From: Bacillota bacterium
Lineage (GTDB): Bacteria; Bacillota; Clostridia; Oscillospirales; Oscillospiraceae
NCBI GenBank assembly: GCA_023393155.1
Contig: JAEWML010000164.1
Coordinates: 1-8,684, forward strand
DNA length: 8,684 nucleotides
Direction: 5' to 3'
Positions 7,055 through 8,684 of the stretch are shown here, in pieces; the first letter of the stretch is position 1; each line of letters begins with the position of its first letter. The notes below the pieces were generated by a model. That model was not told where the DNA came from, did not search any database, and saw nothing but the letters and a program-made list of their open reading frames with translations. The position numbers and the translations under genes are program-made.

Positions 7055-7444
7055 TTACCCCAGCGCCACGTCCAGCACCGTCATGATGAGAAAGCCCACC
7101 ACAAAGCCGCAGCTTCCGGCGCGGCTATGGGCCTGGGGGACCAGTTCCTCAACCACCGCATACAGCATCGCTTCCGCCGCAAAGCTTAAAAGCCACGGCA
7201 TCAGGGGACGAACTCCCGCCGCCGGAATCCAGCCAGGGATGTTCCATGCCCCCGCCTGGTCGATGGCCGGCAGCAGCAGGCTCCACACCGACGCGGCCGT
7301 CATTACGCCAGCGGCGAAGCCCAGCAGTACCCGCTGAATTTTGTCATTTGGTATGTCACGAAAGAAGACCGTGGCGGCGCCCAGCGAGGTCATGGCAAAG
7401 GTAAACCCCGTTCCCGCCGCCGCCCATAAAAGTGGCTGAACCAT
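7055..7444 (-). CDS. ZIP-family metal transporter with in-frame internal deletion (probable pseudogene), 129 residues
   Basis: The two ends match a ZIP (ZupT-like) divalent-metal transporter but the middle is absent. Residues 1-78 (MVQPLLWAAAGTG..., then LGFAAGVMTAASVWSLLLPAID) are the usual start of Clostridia ZIP proteins: helix 1, helix 2 and the following loop. From about residue 79 the sequence jumps to PWLLSFAAEAMLYAVVEELVP and VVGFLIMTVLDVALG, the last two helices. Full-length relatives are about 255-270 residues, so some 125-140 residues are missing. That part normally holds the metal-binding HNxPEG and NxPEG helices. The junction is near 7210 and keeps the frame. The usual FAAGAM also reads FAAEAM. 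The start is the ATG at 7444, with AAAGGTGG upstream. The frame is open to 7672 but that extension is not ZIP-like. Transport of metal is not expected; a residual four-helix product may still be made. Recognition of the family is from memory, not a search. Confidence 0.75.
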   Translation of the reverse strand: MVQPLLWAAAGTGFTFAMTSLGAATVFFRDIPNDKIQRVLLGFAAGVMTAASVWSLLLPAIDQAGAWNIPGWIPAAGVRPLMPWLLSFAAEAMLYAVVEELVPQAHSRAGSCGFVVGFLIMTVLDVALG

Positions 7445-7512
7445 GTAATGGTACCCACCTTTCAAGGCGTATGTGCGCTGCCGTAGGTCTGGAACCGGAT
7501 TGTGCGCAAATT

Positions 7513-7537
7513 GTCCCGCCTTTCCGCCAGGCGGGAC
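7513..7537. other. Perfect 8-bp inverted repeat upstream of the ZIP remnant
   Basis: GTCCCGCC (7513-7520) and GGCGGGAC (7530-7537) pair fully around a 9-base loop. It lies about 70 bases upstream of the ZIP start, so it would be in that gene's leader if its promoter is further right. Neither side has a U-run, so it is not an obvious terminator. It could be an operator or a leader hairpin. Only a weak TATACT (7558-7553, minus) without a -35 was found as a ZIP promoter. Confidence 0.35.
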
Positions 7538-7561
7538 GTCGCCCGTAGGCACAGTATAAGC

Positions 7562-7581
7562 GGGACGGGGACGGGACAGGG
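7562..7581 (+). other. G-quadruplex-type motif in the ZIP-guaD divergent region
   Basis: Four G-runs lie within 20 bases: GGG, GGGG, GGG and GGG, with spacers AC, AC and ACA. This satisfies the classical G3+N1-7 quadruplex rule on the plus strand. It sits just upstream of the proposed riboswitch promoter (-35 at 7599). In a GC-rich genome such motifs occur by chance, so a function is unproven. Confidence 0.4.
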
Positions 7582-7598
7582 AGCAGGTGTGACGGGGC

Positions 7599-7627
7599 TT
7601 GCAATCCGGAAAAAACTGTGCTATTGT
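7599..7627 (+). promoter_or_regulatory. Probable promoter of the riboswitch-guaD transcript
   Basis: TTGCAA (7599-7604, 4 of 6) is followed after 17 bases by TATTGT (7622-7627, 4 of 6). TGC immediately precedes the -10, giving an extended -10. Transcription would start near 7634, about 33 bases before the first paired base of the aptamer, as required for a working riboswitch. The perfect TATAAT at 7672 is part of the aptamer and is not taken as the promoter. Confidence 0.6.
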
Positions 7628-7666
7628 GAAGCTGTTCCTACACATTGGGGCAGGAAAACTGAAAAG

Positions 7667-7734
7667 GCTCATATAATTTCGCTGGAAACGGTGCGAAAGT
7701 TTCTACGGAGCCGCCGAAAGGCTCTGCTATGAGT
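7667..7734 (+). promoter_or_regulatory. Guanine riboswitch aptamer (purine riboswitch class)
   Basis: The order of elements matches the purine aptamer, and can be aligned by eye to the B. subtilis xpt aptamer. P1 is 7667-7673 with 7728-7734 (7 pairs, CTCATA with TATGAG plus a G-U). J1/2 is TAAT. P2 is TTCGC (7678-7682) with GCGAA (7693-7697). L2 is GGAAACGG, against GGATATGG in xpt. J2/3 is the invariant GTTTCTAC (7699-7706). P3 is GGAGCC (7707-7712) with GGCTCT (7720-7725), and L3 is GCCGAAA. The GG of L2 (7690-7691) and the CC of L3 (7714-7715) can make the loop-loop pairs. J3/1 reads GC before TATGAG, so C7727 stands at the position of xpt C74. That base specifies guanine (also hypoxanthine/xanthine) rather than adenine. 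The U-U or G-U closure of L2 is the only unusual point. It lies 70 bases upstream of guaD on the same strand. Confidence 0.93.
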
Positions 7735-7787
7735 GTCCGCTGCGCGGGAGTGCAGACGGGCGCTCTTTTCGTTCTGCCGGACTTTTT
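7731..7787 (+). terminator. Riboswitch expression platform with competing terminator hairpins
   Basis: Three mutually exclusive foldings are visible. (a) GAGTGC (7748-7753) with GCGCTC (7760-7765), followed by TTTT. (b) GAGTGTCC (7731-7738) with GGGCGCTC (7758-7765), eight pairs including two G-U, which uses the 3' strand of P1 and therefore excludes the ligand-bound aptamer. (c) GTCCG (7735-7739) with CGGAC (7778-7782), stacked on GCAGACG (7752-7758) with CGTTCTGC (7770-7777), followed by TTTTT (7783-7787). This last folding starts right after P1 and is compatible with it. Transcription-level control is therefore likely, but the sign (ON or OFF with guanine) cannot be settled by reading. Confidence 0.65.
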
Positions 7788-7804
7788 GGAAAGGAAGCGA
7801 TTTT

Positions 7805-8684
7805 ATGACCTCGATTGTAAAAGGCGTCCTTGTCTCCGCTCCATCCCTTGGCAAGCTGGAGGTTCACGCCCCCGGCTATCTTGTGCTGGAGGGCGGCGTG
7901 CTTACCGGCGTGTTCGACGAGTTGCCGGAGCGGTACGCCGGCGCACCTGTGGAGGATTTTGGAGACTGCCTGATTACCCAGTCCTTTACGGACCTTCATC
8001 TCCACGGACCCCAGTACCCCATGCTGGGCACCGGCATGGATTTGCCCTTGCTGGAATGGCTGAATGCCTATACCTTCCCCACAGAGGCCCGCTTTGCCGA
8101 TGAACATTACGCCCGGGAGCAGTACCGTGCGCTGGCACTGGAGCTGATCCGAAACGGGACCACCCGGGTGTGCATGTTTTCCTCTCTCCATCGGAAAGCC
8201 ACGCTGATTTTGATGGAGGAGCTGGAAAAGGCCGGCGTTACCGGCTATGTGGGCAAGGTGAACATGGACCGCAACGGCGGCGAAAACTTGCAGGAAACCA
8301 CGGAGGAATCCATGAGGGAAACCCTTCGCTGGCTGGACGAGTGCGAGCAATTTGCCCATATGAAACCGATTCTCACGCCCCGGTTTACCCCCTCCTGCAC
8401 CGACGAGCTGATGGCCTTTCTGGGGAAGCTGGCGGCGGAGCGGAACCTGCCCGTGCAGTCTCACCTTTCGGAGAATCAAGCGGAGCAGGCGTGGGTATGC
8501 CGATTGCATCCGGACTGCGGACAGTACTGGCAGACCTATGCCAAATTCGGCCTTTGGAACGAGCGCACCGTGATGGCCCACTGCGTTTTTTCCGATGAGC
8601 GGGAGCGGCGGGCCATGCGGGAGGCGGGGGTCACCGCCGTCCACTGCGCGGACTCCAATTTGAACCTCTGCTCCGGCGTATCCC
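7805..8684 (+). CDS. guaD: Guanine deaminase, N-terminal 293 residues (C-terminus beyond window)
   Basis: Cytoplasmic amidohydrolase that hydrolyses guanine to xanthine and ammonia, the entry step of guanine catabolism. The ATG at 7805 follows GGAAAGGAAG (7788-7797) by 7 bases. The N-terminal beta-sandwich part (about 1-60) leads to DLHLHGPQYP (63-72), with metal ligands H65 and H67. The family-specific stretch GMDLPLLEWLNAYTFPTEARF is at about 77-97. Further zinc-site residues are H220 in QSHLSE, with E223 as likely proton shuttle, H259 in MAHC and D283 in HCADSN. HLHGPQYP together with LEWLNAYTFPTEA separates guanine deaminase from chlorohydrolases and other amidohydrolases. The family is about 430 residues, so roughly the last third is cut off by the window edge. 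No frameshift was seen. The gene is led by a guanine riboswitch, and substrate and ligand coincide, which supports both calls. Confidence 0.95.
   Translation, partial: MTSIVKGVLVSAPSLGKLEVHAPGYLVLEGGVLTGVFDELPERYAGAPVEDFGDCLITQSFTDLHLHGPQYPMLGTGMDLPLLEWLNAYTFPTEARFADEHYAREQYRALALELIRNGTTRVCMFSSLHRKATLILMEELEKAGVTGYVGKVNMDRNGGENLQETTEESMRETLRWLDECEQFAHMKPILTPRFTPSCTDELMAFLGKLAAERNLPVQSHLSENQAEQAWVCRLHPDCGQYWQTYAKFGLWNERTVMAHCVFSDERERRAMREAGVTAVHCADSNLNLCSGVS

Noticed and set aside
6515..7086. Plus-strand open frames overlapping the 3' end of cinA
   Set aside because: They are alternative frames of the conserved PncC domain of cinA and show GC-rich low-complexity translations.
7445..7672. 76-codon N-terminal extension of the ZIP remnant
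   Set aside because: It is proline- and arginine-rich and unlike ZIP proteins, overlaps the inverted repeat and G-run motif, and an ATG with AAAGGTGG stands at the family-typical start.
7672..7677. Perfect TATAAT as a -10 for guaD
   Set aside because: It is the P1-J1/2 part of the purine aptamer, where this sequence is conserved for structural reasons, and it has no -35 at 16-18 bases. An upstream promoter at 7599-7627 fits better.
7727..8644. 305-codon minus-strand open frame opposite guaD
   Set aside because: Antisense of a gene with intact amidohydrolase metal ligands; it also runs through the riboswitch platform.

Overview
The window looks like chromosomal DNA from a GC-rich (roughly 60% by eye) anaerobic Firmicute, most likely a gut Oscillospiraceae/Clostridia-type organism of the Oscillibacter, Flavonifractor or Lawsonibacter kind. 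The reasons are a pyruvate:ferredoxin oxidoreductase gene, strong AGGAGG-type ribosome binding sites, a ThiI without a rhodanese domain, and a purine riboswitch. The genus is inference. No phage, IS element, CRISPR array, tRNA or rRNA was seen.

Layout. Positions 1-2299 (minus strand) hold the first two thirds of nifJ, which runs off the left edge. A 369-base divergent gap (2300-2668) follows. It carries a near-consensus nifJ promoter with a small palindrome over its -35, a promoter facing right, and a terminator-like hairpin in the comM leader. A rightward block then runs comM (2669-4186), thiI (4337-5524), a 68-residue two-helix membrane protein (5521-5727) and cinA (5727-6998). The last three genes overlap by 1-4 bases and are probably translationally coupled. 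A 12-13 bp GC-rich hairpin (7012-7044) closes this block and also ends the convergent minus-strand gene at 7055-7444. That gene is a ZIP-family metal transporter from which the whole middle, including the metal-binding helices, is missing in frame. A second divergent gap of 360 bases (7445-7804) holds an inverted repeat, a G-quadruplex-type G-run motif, a promoter and a guanine riboswitch with its expression platform. The riboswitch leads into guaD (7805 to the right edge, truncated).

How the parts work together. PFOR is central pyruvate catabolism. comM and cinA are competence/DNA-uptake or nucleotide-salvage associated housekeeping genes, and thiI makes 4-thiouridine in tRNA. The most coherent regulatory unit is at the right end: a riboswitch with the guanine-specifying C in J3/1 placed directly in front of guanine deaminase, the enzyme that consumes the ligand. 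This suggests substrate-controlled purine catabolism. The most unusual gene is the internally deleted ZIP transporter. I found no multi-gene system that looks wholly undescribed.
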